DNA from: Gp6-AA40 sp035571515
GTDB taxonomy: Bacteria > Acidobacteriota > Vicinamibacteria > Vicinamibacterales > UBA2999
DNA length: 64,000 nucleotides
NCBI GenBank assembly: GCA_035571515.1
Contig: DATNCQ010000081.1
Coordinates: forward strand, 14,079 to 78,078
Direction of reading: 5' to 3'
Shown here: positions 1 through 8,774 of the stretch, one piece after another
Layout of the letters: every line of letters starts with the position of its first letter
Numbering within the stretch: the first letter of the stretch is position 1
The notes under the pieces: model-generated
What the model was told of the DNA's origin: nothing
Database searches by the model: none
What the model saw: the letters and a program-made list of their open reading frames with translations, nothing else
Position numbers and translations under genes: made by a program

Positions 1-948
1 TACGGCTCGCAGGGGCACGCGCACGCGCTCAACCTGAAGGACAGCGGCGTGGACGTCGTCGTCGGCCTTCACTCGACGAGCCAGTCGATCCAGAAGGCGA
101 AGAACGCGGGCCTGCGCGTGATGACCGTGCCCGAGGCGGCCGCCTGGGGCGACGTCGTCATGATCCTGATCCCGGATCAGAAGCAGAAAGAGGTCTACAA
201 CGCCGACATCAAGCAGCACCTGACGAAGGGGAAGATGCTGATGTTCGGCCACGGCCTGAGCATCCGCTTCGGGTTCGTCGTGCCGCCGAAAGACATCGAC
301 GTGACGATGATCGCGCCGAAGGCGCCCGGTCATCGCGTGCGCGAGATCTTCCCGGAGGGCGGCGGCGTGCCCGGCCTGCTCGCCGTGCACCAGGACTTCA
401 CGGGCAACGCGAAGGCGCTCGCCCTGTCGTACGGCCGCGGCATCGGCTGCGCGCGCGCCGGCATCATCGAGACGACGTTCGCCGAGGAAACCGAGACGGA
501 CCTGTTCGGCGAGCAGTCGGTGCTGTGCGGCGGCGTCAGCGCGCTGATGAAGGCGGGGTTCGAGACGCTGGTGAACGCGGGCTATCAGCCCGAGATTGCC
601 TACTTCGAGTGCATGCACGAGCTGAAGCTGATCGTCGATCTCTTCTACCGCGGCGGCCTGGCCTACATGCGCTACTCGGTCAGCGACACGGCGGAGTGGG
701 GCGACTACACGGCGGGCCCGAAAATCGTCACGGAAGAGACGAAGAAGACGATGCAGCAGATCCTGAAGGACATCCAGAGCGGCAAGTTCGCCAACGAGTG
801 GATGGCCGAGTACGAGGCAGGCCTGCCGAACTTCAAGCGGCTGCGCGCGCAGGAAGCGAAACACCCCGTCGAGATCGTCGGCGCGCGGCTGCGTTCGATG
901 ATGCCATTCCTGGATCCGGTCAACATCCCGGCGCCGGTCACGGTGTAA
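1..948 (+). CDS. ilvC: Ketol-acid reductoisomerase, 5' end missing
   Basis: Second step of valine/isoleucine synthesis: Mg-dependent alkyl migration plus NAD(P)H reduction of acetolactate or acetohydroxybutyrate. The frame is open from base 1, and the visible protein (315 aa) starts inside the Rossmann dinucleotide loop (YGSQGHAHALNLKDSG), so only some 20 N-terminal residues lie outside the window. The metal-binding DLFGEQ and FECMHELK motifs are present, and the length fits a class I (short) enzyme. The cofactor-specificity loop reads VGLHSTSQS, where NADPH enzymes usually carry an Arg after GL. It is followed 68 bases later by ilvD on the same strand, so co-transcription is likely. The family call is certain; cofactor preference is not. 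Confidence 0.97.
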   Translation, partial: YGSQGHAHALNLKDSGVDVVVGLHSTSQSIQKAKNAGLRVMTVPEAAAWGDVVMILIPDQKQKEVYNADIKQHLTKGKMLMFGHGLSIRFGFVVPPKDIDVTMIAPKAPGHRVREIFPEGGGVPGLLAVHQDFTGNAKALALSYGRGIGCARAGIIETTFAEETETDLFGEQSVLCGGVSALMKAGFETLVNAGYQPEIAYFECMHELKLIVDLFYRGGLAYMRYSVSDTAEWGDYTAGPKIVTEETKKTMQQILKDIQSGKFANEWMAEYEAGLPNFKRLRAQEAKHPVEIVGARLRSMMPFLDPVNIPAPVTV

Positions 949-982
949 TCAGCTGGCGGCGGGCAGCTGGCAGTCAAGGTAG

Positions 983-1004
983 GCCGGGTCCTTTCGGACC
1001 CGGC
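983..1004. repeat. Perfect 9-bp hairpin between ilvC and ilvD
   Basis: GCCGGGTCC (983-991), loop TTTC, then GGACCCGGC (996-1004). There is no T-tract after it, and the ilvD ribosome-binding purines follow at once. It could attenuate transcription, stabilise an mRNA end, or be a member of the dispersed hairpin family also seen at 2714 and 17849. Confidence 0.6.
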
Positions 1005-1016
1005 AGCAGGTGACAG

Positions 1017-2687
1017 GTGGCAGCGAACAAGTACAGTTCACGGATTACACAGCCGCGCAGCCAGGGCGCGTCGCAGGCGATGCTGTACGGCACCGGCCTG
1101 ACGCCGGCCGATCTGCAGAAGCCGCAAGTCGGCATCTGCAGCATGTGGTGGGAAGGCAACACCTGCAACATGCATCTCGACAGGCTCGCCGCGCATGTCA
1201 AGGAAGGCGTGCAGGCGGCGGGTCTCGTCGGCCTGCGGTTCAACACCATCGGCGTCAGCGACGGCATCTCGATGGGCACCGAGGGGATGAGTTATTCGCT
1301 GCCCTCGCGCGACCTCATCGCCGATTCGATCGAGACCGTCGTCGGCGCGCAGTGGTACGACGGGGTGGTCACCATTCCCGGCTGCGACAAGAACATGCCG
1401 GGTTCCGTCATGGCGATGCTGCGGCTCAACCGCCCGTCGCTGATGGTGTACGGCGGGACGATTCGGCCCGGCTTCGCGCAGGGGAAGCCGCGCGACGTGA
1501 TTTCGGCGTTCCAGTCGTACGGCGAATATCTCGCCGGCGTCATCACCGACGAGCAGCGGCTCGACATCGTCACGCATGCGTGCCCGGGTGCCGGTGCGTG
1601 CGGCGGCATGTACACGGCGAACACCATGGCGACCGCCATCGAGGCGCTCGGCCTGTCGCTTCCGTACAGCTCGTCGACGCCGGCGGAAGATCCGGGCAAG
1701 AAGGACGAATGCCGTCGCGCGGGCGCGGCGATTCACGACCTGCTCGAGAAGGATCTCAAGCCGCGCGACATCGTCACGAAGAAGTCGTTCGAGAACGCGC
1801 TCGTGCTGGTGATGGCGGTCGGCGGGTCGACCAACGCCGTGCTGCATCTCATCGCGATGGCGAAGGCCGCGAACATCGACTTGGCGCTGGAGGACTTTCA
1901 GCGCGCGAGCGACCGCGTACCGCTCCTGGCCGATCTCAAGCCGAGCGGGACGTACGTGCAGGACGATCTGCACCAGGCCGGCGGCACCCCCGCGTTGATG
2001 CGCTACCTCCTCGAGAAGGGCTTCCTCCACGGCGACTGCCTGACGGTCACTGGGAAGACGATCGCGGCGAACGTGCAGGACGTGCCGCCGCTCAAGGCGG
2101 GGCAGCAGGTGATTCAGCCGATCGAGAAGCCCGTCTTTCCGCGGGGCCACCTGCGGATTCTGCGCGGCAACCTCGCGCCGGACGGTGCGGTCGCGAAGAT
2201 CACGGGCAAGGAAGGCGAGCGTTTCTCGGGTCCGGCGAAGGTATTCGACTCGGAAGAGGCGATGCTGGCGGGCCTGGAGAAGGGCGAGATCGCCAAGGGC
2301 TCCGTCGTGGTGATCCGCTACGAAGGTCCGAAGGGCGGCCCCGGCATGCCCGAGATGCTGACGCCAACGTCCGCGATCATGGGCGCCGGCCTCGGCAAGG
2401 ACGTCGCGCTGCTGACCGACGGACGCTTCTCCGGCGGCTCGCACGGCTTCATCATCGGCCACATCACGCCGGAGGCGGCGGAGGGCGGCCCGATTGGCCT
2501 CGTGCGCGACGGCGATCGCATCACCATTGACGCGGCGAAATGCGAGATCGGGGTCGAGGTGACCGATGCGGAGCTCTCGAAGCGCCGCGCATCGTGGAAA
2601 GCGCCGGCGCCGAAGGCGACGAGCGGCGTGCTGGCCAAGTACATCCGGCTCGTCAAGCCGGCGTCAGAGGGCTGCGTCACCGATTAG
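1017..2687 (+). CDS. ilvD: Dihydroxy-acid dehydratase
   Basis: Third step of branched-chain amino acid synthesis: dehydration of 2,3-dihydroxy acids to 2-keto acids with an Fe-S cluster. The 556-aa length is normal for the family. Cluster ligand motifs are visible: NTCN near residue 50, CDKNMPG near residue 123 and ACGGMYTANTM near residue 195. The C-terminal GGSHGFIIGH carries the serine region used for catalysis. The GTG start at 1017 follows a purine-rich stretch (GCAGCAGG, about 1003-1010). It lies downstream of ilvC in the same direction, so the two form an ilvCD unit. Its 3' end overlaps the stop region of the convergent PAP2 gene by 11 bases. Confidence 0.97.
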   Translation: MAANKYSSRITQPRSQGASQAMLYGTGLTPADLQKPQVGICSMWWEGNTCNMHLDRLAAHVKEGVQAAGLVGLRFNTIGVSDGISMGTEGMSYSLPSRDLIADSIETVVGAQWYDGVVTIPGCDKNMPGSVMAMLRLNRPSLMVYGGTIRPGFAQGKPRDVISAFQSYGEYLAGVITDEQRLDIVTHACPGAGACGGMYTANTMATAIEALGLSLPYSSSTPAEDPGKKDECRRAGAAIHDLLEKDLKPRDIVTKKSFENALVLVMAVGGSTNAVLHLIAMAKAANIDLALEDFQRASDRVPLLADLKPSGTYVQDDLHQAGGTPALMRYLLEKGFLHGDCLTVTGKTIAANVQDVPPLKAGQQVIQPIEKPVFPRGHLRILRGNLAPDGAVAKITGKEGERFSGPAKVFDSEEAMLAGLEKGEIAKGSVVVIRYEGPKGGPGMPEMLTPTSAIMGAGLGKDVALLTDGRFSGGSHGFIIGHITPEAAEGGPIGLVRDGDRITIDAAKCEIGVEVTDAELSKRRASWKAPAPKATSGVLAKYIRLVKPASEGCVTD

Positions 2688-3471
2688 AGCGCCGAGGCCT
2701 ATGTAGCCGTAGAGGCCGACCTTCAGGTCGGCCCCAACGGCGAATCGACCCGGCGATTCCGAACCCGCCGGGCAGAATGGATGGCGCGACCGACACACGC
2801 TGCGGACCGTGCCCGAAACTCGCCGCGCGGCCGGACACGATCCCGATCGCCGTCCCGAATATCACGTCCGACGCCCAGTGTTTGTTGTCGACCATCCGCG
2901 ACACGCTGACGTAGGCGCCGAGCGCGTAGAGCGGCGCGCCCCATCTCCATCCGTAATGCTCGCGGATGACTTCCGCGGTGGCGAAGCTGGCGGAGGTGTG
3001 ACCCGACGGAAAGGAGCGTCTGCCGCCGTTGGGACGGGTGCGATGGGTCGCGGCCTTGATGCCCTGCGTCAACACGGCGTTGACGATCTGCGCGTCGATC
3101 AGATCCGCGCCGGTCGATGCGACTCCGGCACGGCGCCAGACACGGCCGACGACGTAGGTCCCGAGCGCGAACGCGTTCTGCTCCACGCCATCGCCGATCG
3201 TCGCGCCGGCGCGGAAGAAATCGTGGCGGCCGCCCGACGGCTGGTAGATATCTGCCGCGATCTCGTCGTCCTGCGGGTGAAGCGCAAGGCTGCCGGCGCC
3301 GCCGGCGCCCACGATCGCCCCGTTGGCTGGCGTGAAGAGGTGCGCGAAGTCTGCCGGAAGGCTCGTGAAGAGCGACGCGATCGACTGCGCCGCCGCCGGG
3401 GCGGGGCACAGGAACAGAGAGGCCGCGAGCGCGAGCGCGGCAACGATGCGTCGGAGATGGATCGCCGTCAA
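2677..3471 (-). CDS. PAP2-family membrane-associated phosphatase
   Basis: Acid phosphatase/phosphatidic-acid phosphatase family. The three-part active-site signature is complete: K-x6-RP (KAATHRTRP), PSGH and SR-x5-H-x3-D (SRMVDNKHWASD). A signal peptide (LRRIVAALALAASLFLC...AAAQS) opens the 264-aa protein, so the catalytic domain is outside the cytoplasm; lipid phosphates or undecaprenyl-PP are typical substrates of the family, but the substrate here is unknown. The reading frame is open much further upstream, but I place the start at TTG 3471 because it overlaps the stop of the preceding barrel gene (TTGA), which implies coupled translation. The last 15 or so residues are encoded by the 2714 hairpin region and are probably not part of the fold. 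Confidence 0.85.
   Translation of the reverse strand: MTAIHLRRIVAALALAASLFLCPAPAAAQSIASLFTSLPADFAHLFTPANGAIVGAGGAGSLALHPQDDEIAADIYQPSGGRHDFFRAGATIGDGVEQNAFALGTYVVGRVWRRAGVASTGADLIDAQIVNAVLTQGIKAATHRTRPNGGRRSFPSGHTSASFATAEVIREHYGWRWGAPLYALGAYVSVSRMVDNKHWASDVIFGTAIGIVSGRAASFGHGPQRVSVAPSILPGGFGIAGSIRRWGRPEGRPLRLHRPRRSNR
2714..2733. repeat. Perfect 8-bp hairpin with TTCA loop
   Basis: GGCCGACC (2714-2721), loop TTCA, GGTCGGCC (2726-2733). It lies 26 bases after the ilvD stop and within the last codons of the PAP2 reading frame. It may end ilvD transcription. The same loop and similar arms recur at 17849-17868, which suggests a dispersed REP-like element that has lengthened the PAP2 tail. Confidence 0.6.
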
Positions 3472-4154
3472 CGGTTCGGGAGCCGCAACGCGACGCCGAA
3501 GTCGACGTGGCGCGTAAAGAACGAGCCGGCAATCTCGACGCCGGCGCCGCGCAGGTGATGTTCGGCGACGCGCGTGATACGCGCATCGGCGATGCCGTAG
3601 AGGAACTGCCAGACGTGATACTCGAGCCCGCCGCCGAGTTGCCACGCGAAGCCGCCCCGCTGATATTGCTCCTGGTGCACGTTGCGAAAGGTCGACTCCA
3701 CGTGCGGCGTCGAGATGCCGGCGCCGCCACGGACGACAGCCGTGCACCGGCCGCTGCACGCGGCGGGAAAGCGATAGGCGAGGTTCCCGAGCAGGAAATT
3801 GAGCCCGTGCGACTGCTGGAAGGCGTTCAGGTCTGAGGCGCGCGGATCGATCTGCGCAATCGCCTTGGCGTGCGTCCACTCGATCTCGACGCCGGCGCCC
3901 TTCGTCGCGGCCGGCAGCCACCCGGCGCGCACGCCGTAGTACCACGGCGACCGGAACGCCTGCCCTTTGTAGGCGACGTCGCTCATCGAGAACGGCGGAG
4001 CGGACGCGGGAGTAACGGCCAGCGTGTTCGACGAGGTGCCCGCCGCGCCCATGTAGCCGCCGAACAGCCAGTCCGCGCGTGCCGGACCCGGAACGGCGAG
4101 CATCAGAACCAGGAACAGCGAACCGAACCTGAACACGAACGGAGAACCTAGCAC
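3468..4154 (-). CDS. Putative outer-membrane beta-barrel protein
   Basis: 228 aa with a signal peptide (FLVLMLAVPGPARA) and then short alternating hydrophobic/aromatic strands rich in Gly, Tyr and Phe, ending in the pattern FGVALRLPNR. This resembles small OmpA/porin-like 8-stranded barrels; no specific family is recognised. Start GTG 4154 is listed; GTG 4136 is also plausible because the signal peptide begins there and a TAGGTT box (4150-4145) sits 8 nt before it with no Shine-Dalgarno sequence. The PAP2 phosphatase is translationally coupled behind it, so the two probably work at the envelope together. Confidence 0.65.
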   Translation of the reverse strand: MLGSPFVFRFGSLFLVLMLAVPGPARADWLFGGYMGAAGTSSNTLAVTPASAPPFSMSDVAYKGQAFRSPWYYGVRAGWLPAATKGAGVEIEWTHAKAIAQIDPRASDLNAFQQSHGLNFLLGNLAYRFPAACSGRCTAVVRGGAGISTPHVESTFRNVHQEQYQRGGFAWQLGGGLEYHVWQFLYGIADARITRVAEHHLRGAGVEIAGSFFTRHVDFGVALRLPNR

Positions 4155-4173
4155 ACGGAAGCGTGGACTGCCT

Positions 4174-4190
4174 GCGGGCCCGCGGCCCGC
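4174..4190. terminator. 7-bp GC hairpin after ftsH
   Basis: GCGGGCC (4174-4180), CGC loop, GGCCCGC (4184-4190), immediately after the ftsH stop (4194 on the minus strand) and before the barrel gene. No clear T-tract. It probably marks the end of the chaperone operon transcript. Confidence 0.5.
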
Positions 4191-4193
4191 TCC

Positions 4194-6110
4194 TCAGCGC
4201 AGCTCATTCGTCGGCAGGGGAACTGTTTCGGAGGTGGGCGGCGCCGGCCCGACGCCCATCATGTCCCTGAGCTCCGCGCCCTCCATGACCTCGATCTCGA
4301 GGAGCCGCCGCGTCACGCTCTCGAGCGAGTCGCGCTTGCCCGTCAGGATGCGGCGCGCCTCCTCGTGGGCGTCGGTCATGATGCGCTTCACTTCCGAATC
4401 GATCAGGCGGCCCGTGTCCTCGGCGTAGGCGCCGCGCTCGGGGCCGATGGGGATGTCGAGGAACTTGCTGCGCTTGTGGCCGTCGTAGTTGATGGCGCCG
4501 AGCGCGTCGCTCATGCCCCATTCGGTGACCATCGCACGGGCGATGTCGGTGGCGCGCTGCAGGTCGTTCTGTGCGCCGGTGGAGATTTCGCCGAGCGCAA
4601 TCTCTTCCGCCGTGCGGCCGCCGAGCAGCACCGCGAGCTGATTCAGCAGGTCGCGCCGCTGCATCAGGTAGCGGTCCTCGAGCGGCAGCTGCATCGTGTA
4701 GCCGAGCGCCCCGAAGCCGCGCTGCACGATCGAGATCTTGTGCACCGGGTCCATGCCCGGGATGGCGGTCGCGACAATGGCGTGGCCCGACTCGTGATAC
4801 GCGACGATCTCGCGCTCCTTCTGGCTCATCACGCGCTTCTTCTCGAGCCCGGCGATGAGCCGATCGATCGCCTCGTCGAAATCGCGCGCCTCGACCGCGG
4901 TCTTGTCCTTGCGCGCGGCGAGCAGCGCCGCCTCGTTGACCAGGTTGGCGAGATCGGCGCCCGCGAAGCCGGCGGTGCGGGCGGCGACGACCTTGAGATC
5001 GACCTCGGTCGACAGCTTGACGTTCTTCGTGTGGATGCGCAGGACTTCCTCGCGCCCCTTGACGTCGGGCTTGTCGACCAGCACCTGGCGGTCGAAGCGG
5101 CCCGGGCGCAGGAGGGCGGGGTCGAGCACCTCGGGGCGGTTGGTCGCGCCCATGATGATCGTCGCCTTGCGCGAGTCGAAGCCATCCATCTCCGCCAGCA
5201 GCTGGTTCAGCGTCTGCTCGCGTTCCTCGTGCGATCCCATCGGGCTCTGCACGCGGGCGCGGCCGAGCGCGTCGAGCTCGTCGATGAAGATGATGCACGG
5301 CGCCTTCGCCTCGGCCTGCGAGAAGAGATCGCGGACGCGCGCCGCGCCGACGCCGACGAACATCTCGACGAACTCCGAGCCGCTGAGGCTGAAGAACGGC
5401 ACCTTCGCTTCGCCGGCCACCGCGCGCGCCAGCAGCGTCTTGCCCGTGCCGGGCGGCCCGACCAGCAGCACGCCTTTCGGGATGCGGCCGCCGAGGGTCG
5501 TGTACTTCTTCGTGTTCTTCAGGAACTCGACGATCTCCTTCAGCTCCTGTTCGGCCTCGTCTACGCCCGCGACGTCGGCGAAGCTCACCTTCACGTCGTC
5601 TTCGGAGAAGACGCGGTGCTTGCTGCGCGCGAACGACATCACGCCGCCTTCGGCGCCGCTCATGCGGCGGAAGAAGAAGCTCCAGACGCCGAACAGCAGC
5701 AGCAGGGGGACGATCCAGCCGAGGATTTCCGGCAGCCACCGGCTGACCAGCTCGCCCGTGTACTTCACGCTCGCCGCATCGAGGTCCTCGATGAGCTTCG
5801 GGTCTTCGATGCGCGTCGCGTTGAAGCCGCGCCCGCCGTTGGTCTCGCGCTTGTACGTGCCGCGGATCGTCTGGTCGCCGACAAACACCTCCGCCACCTG
5901 CCCGGCGCGGACGGCCTGCTTGAACTCGCTGTAGGAGATCTGGCGTCCCGCCGGCGCCATGAACCACGCCTGCGCGAGCGCGAGCAGGAAGAGGAGGCCG
6001 AGGATGTACCAGACGGCGCCGCCCGGACGGCCGGGCGCCAAGGAGCGCCGCTCGCCGCCCGTCCGCTTGTCGCGCGGGTTCATCCCCGAAGGAGTGCGTA
6101 GATTTGCCAT
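4194..6110 (-). CDS. ftsH: ATP-dependent zinc metalloprotease FtsH
   Basis: Inner-membrane AAA+ protease that degrades misfolded and regulatory proteins. 638 aa, normal length. Order: basic cytoplasmic start, TM1 about residues 33-52, periplasmic domain, TM2 about 131-147, AAA module with Walker A GPPGTGKT (218-225) and Walker B IIFIDELD (273-280), SRH region (NRPEVLDPALLRPGRFD), then the zinc site HESGH (439-443) of the M41 peptidase. It starts 2 bases after the clpB stop, so it is the last gene of hspR-cbpA-clpB-ftsH. Finding ftsH under the same upstream promoter as ClpB suggests joint heat-shock control of soluble and membrane protein quality. Confidence 0.97.
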   Translation of the reverse strand: MANLRTPSGMNPRDKRTGGERRSLAPGRPGGAVWYILGLLFLLALAQAWFMAPAGRQISYSEFKQAVRAGQVAEVFVGDQTIRGTYKRETNGGRGFNATRIEDPKLIEDLDAASVKYTGELVSRWLPEILGWIVPLLLLFGVWSFFFRRMSGAEGGVMSFARSKHRVFSEDDVKVSFADVAGVDEAEQELKEIVEFLKNTKKYTTLGGRIPKGVLLVGPPGTGKTLLARAVAGEAKVPFFSLSGSEFVEMFVGVGAARVRDLFSQAEAKAPCIIFIDELDALGRARVQSPMGSHEEREQTLNQLLAEMDGFDSRKATIIMGATNRPEVLDPALLRPGRFDRQVLVDKPDVKGREEVLRIHTKNVKLSTEVDLKVVAARTAGFAGADLANLVNEAALLAARKDKTAVEARDFDEAIDRLIAGLEKKRVMSQKEREIVAYHESGHAIVATAIPGMDPVHKISIVQRGFGALGYTMQLPLEDRYLMQRRDLLNQLAVLLGGRTAEEIALGEISTGAQNDLQRATDIARAMVTEWGMSDALGAINYDGHKRSKFLDIPIGPERGAYAEDTGRLIDSEVKRIMTDAHEEARRILTGKRDSLESVTRRLLEIEVMEGAELRDMMGVGPAPPTSETVPLPTNELR

Positions 6111-6112
6111 GC

Positions 6113-8734
6113 TTACACTGTCGTCTTGCTACCCGTGGCCGGCTGCCCGCTGCCGGCTCTTTCGAACACCAGCCCATTGTCGCCGACGTCCACCGTCACG
6201 CGGTCGCCTTCGCGGAAGTCGCCTTCCAGCACGCGGATCGCCAGCGGATCGAGCACCCGCCGCTGAATCGTCCGCTTGAGCGGCCGCGCCCCGTACATCG
6301 GATCGTAACCCTCGCTGACGATGAAGCGCTTGGCGGCATCGCTGAGCTCCACGTGGATCTTGCGATCCTCGAGCCGCTTCAGCAGGCCGTGCACCTGGAT
6401 GTCGATGATCTGCTTCATGTGCTCGAGCCCGAGCACATGGAAGAAGATGATCTCGTCCACGCGGTTGAGGAACTCCGGCCGGAAATGCTGCCGCAGCGCC
6501 TCGGTCACCTGCCGCCGCACGCCCTCGTTCACCTCACCGGCGTTCTCCGAGATGAAATGGCTCCCGAGGTTCGACGTCATGATCACGACGACGTTCTTGA
6601 AGTCCACCGTGCGGCCCTTGCCGTCCGTCAGGCGCCCGTCGTCGAGCAGCTGGAGCAGGACGTTCAGCACCTCGGGGTGCGCCTTCTCGATCTCGTCGAA
6701 CAACACGACGGAATAGGGGCGGCGGCGGACGGCTTCCGTCAGCTGCCCGGCCTCGTCATAGCCGACGTACCCCGGAGGCGCGCCGATCATCCTCGAGACC
6801 GTGTGCTTCTCCTGGTACTCGGACATGTCGATGCGAACCATGGCCTGGTCGTCGTCGAACAGGAATTCGGCGAGCGCGCGCGCGAGCTCGGTCTTGCCGA
6901 CGCCGGTCGGCCCGAGGAAGATGAAGCTGCCGAGCGGCCGGTTCGGGTCCTGCAGCCCCGCGCGCGCGCGGCGCATCGCGTTGGAGACCGCCTTGATCGC
7001 TTCGTCCTGGCCGACGACGCGCTTGTGCAGGCGCTCCTCCATGTGAATCAGCTTCTGGATTTCGCCTTCCATCAGCCGGCTCACCGGGATGTTGGTCCAC
7101 TTCGCCACCACCTCGGCGATGTCTTCCTCGTCGACCTCTTCCTTCAGCATGCGCGGACGGGTCGACGGCTGCGCGCTGCCCGCGTCGGCATCGTGGATGC
7201 GCTTCTCGAGCTCCGGGATGCGGCCGTACTGGAGCTCGGACGCCTTCGCGTAGTCGCCGGCGCGCTGCGCCAGCGCGAGCTCCTGGCGCGCGTCTTCGAG
7301 CTGCTGCTTCAGATCGCTCGTCCCCTTGATGGCGTCCTTCTCCTGCTGCCACTGCGCCTGCAGGCGTGACTGTTCCTCCTTCAGGTTGGCGAGCTCCTTT
7401 TCGAGCTTGCCCAGCCGCTCCACCGACGCCTTGTCCTTCTCCTTGCGCAGCGCCTCGCGCTCGATCTCGAGCTGCATCACCCGCCGGCGGACCTCGTCGA
7501 GCTCCGCGGGCATCGAGTCGATTTCCATGCGCAGCTTCGAGGCGGCCTCGTCGATGAGATCGATCGCCTTGTCCGGCAGGAACCGGTCCGAGATGTAGCG
7601 GTGCGAGAGGACCGCGGCAGCGACGAGCGCCGCGTCCTTGAACTTGACGTTGTGATGGATCTCGTAGCGCTCGCGCAGACCGCGCAGGATCGAGATCGTG
7701 TCCTCGACGGTCGGTTCGCCGACCATCACCGGCTGGAACCGCCGTTCGAGCGCCGCGTCCTTCTCGATGTGCTTGCGGTACTCGTCAATCGTCGTGGCGC
7801 CGATCGTGTGCAGCTCGCCGCGCGCGAGCATCGGCTTGAGCATCTGCGACGCGTCCATCGCGCCCTCGGCGGCGCCCGCGCCGACGACGGTGTGCAGCTC
7901 GTCGATGAAGAGGATGATCAGCCCCTCGGCATCGGTGATCTCCTTCAGCACCGCCTTCAGCCGCTCCTCGAACTCGCCGCGGTACTTCGCGCCGGCGACC
8001 AGCGCGCCCATGTCGAGCGCGAAGATCTTCTTGTTCTTCAGCCCCTCGGGCACGTCGCCGCGGATGATCCGCTGCGCGAGCCCCTCGACGATGGCGGTCT
8101 TGCCGACGCCGGGCTCGCCGATGAGGACGGGATTGTTCTTCGTGCGCCGCGACAGCACCTGGATGACGCGGCGGACTTCCTCGTCACGGCCGATGACCGG
8201 ATCGAGCTTGCCCTTGCGCGCCAGCTCGGTGAGGTCGCGGCCGTAGCGGGCGAGCGCTTCGTAGGTGGACTCCGGATTCTGCGACGTGACGCGCTGGCTG
8301 CCGCGGACCTGGGTGAGCGCCTGGTAGAGGGTGTCCTTCGTGACGCCGAGCCGCTTCAGCAGCTGCGCGGCGGGGGAGCGGCCCGCTTCGCTCGCGAGCG
8401 CGAGGAAGAGATGCTCGGTGCTCGTGTACTCGTCCTGCAGCCGCGCGGCCTCGGCCTGCGCCGACTGCACGATCAGGTTCATGCGCGGCGACAGGCGCAC
8501 GTCGGCGCCATACGCCTTGGGCATCGATTCGAACAGCATCCGGGCCTGGCCGGCGACCTGCACCGGGTCGAGCGTCATCTTGCGCAGCAGCGACGGCACG
8601 ATGCCGTTCTCCTGCTCCGCGAGCGCGACCAGCAGGTGCTCCGGCGTGATTTCGGCATGCGTCATCTCCGACGCGAGGTTCTGCGCCGTCATGACCGCTT
8701 CCTGGGCCTTTTCCGTCAGTTTCTTGAAGTCCAT
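6113..8734 (-). CDS. clpB: ClpB disaggregase
   Basis: Hexameric AAA+ chaperone that threads aggregated proteins with DnaK/DnaJ help. 873 aa, full length. N-domain (residues 1-145, two Clp repeats), NBD1 with Walker A GEPGVGKT (206-213), the long coiled-coil middle domain (about 410-530, rich in E/K/R/Q) that marks ClpB rather than ClpA/C, and NBD2 with GPTGVGKT. ATG start at 8734. The N-terminal MDFKK resembles the MDFKD start of the upstream cbpA product, which is coincidental. It sits 40 bases after cbpA and 2 bases before ftsH. Expression is probably repressed by HspR through the site at 10184. Confidence 0.97.
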   Translation of the reverse strand: MDFKKLTEKAQEAVMTAQNLASEMTHAEITPEHLLVALAEQENGIVPSLLRKMTLDPVQVAGQARMLFESMPKAYGADVRLSPRMNLIVQSAQAEAARLQDEYTSTEHLFLALASEAGRSPAAQLLKRLGVTKDTLYQALTQVRGSQRVTSQNPESTYEALARYGRDLTELARKGKLDPVIGRDEEVRRVIQVLSRRTKNNPVLIGEPGVGKTAIVEGLAQRIIRGDVPEGLKNKKIFALDMGALVAGAKYRGEFEERLKAVLKEITDAEGLIILFIDELHTVVGAGAAEGAMDASQMLKPMLARGELHTIGATTIDEYRKHIEKDAALERRFQPVMVGEPTVEDTISILRGLRERYEIHHNVKFKDAALVAAAVLSHRYISDRFLPDKAIDLIDEAASKLRMEIDSMPAELDEVRRRVMQLEIEREALRKEKDKASVERLGKLEKELANLKEEQSRLQAQWQQEKDAIKGTSDLKQQLEDARQELALAQRAGDYAKASELQYGRIPELEKRIHDADAGSAQPSTRPRMLKEEVDEEDIAEVVAKWTNIPVSRLMEGEIQKLIHMEERLHKRVVGQDEAIKAVSNAMRRARAGLQDPNRPLGSFIFLGPTGVGKTELARALAEFLFDDDQAMVRIDMSEYQEKHTVSRMIGAPPGYVGYDEAGQLTEAVRRRPYSVVLFDEIEKAHPEVLNVLLQLLDDGRLTDGKGRTVDFKNVVVIMTSNLGSHFISENAGEVNEGVRRQVTEALRQHFRPEFLNRVDEIIFFHVLGLEHMKQIIDIQVHGLLKRLEDRKIHVELSDAAKRFIVSEGYDPMYGARPLKRTIQRRVLDPLAIRVLEGDFREGDRVTVDVGDNGLVFERAGSGQPATGSKTTV

Positions 8735-8774
8735 CGCGTCTCACCGTCAGCGGCCGATCGCCGCCGCCAGCCTC

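Noticed and set aside
1010..2530. Long overlapping open frames on both strands of ilvD, ftsH, clpB and others
   Set aside because: High-GC coding DNA lacks stops in other frames. The translations are rich in Arg/Ala/Gly without family motifs, and each lies opposite a well-supported gene.
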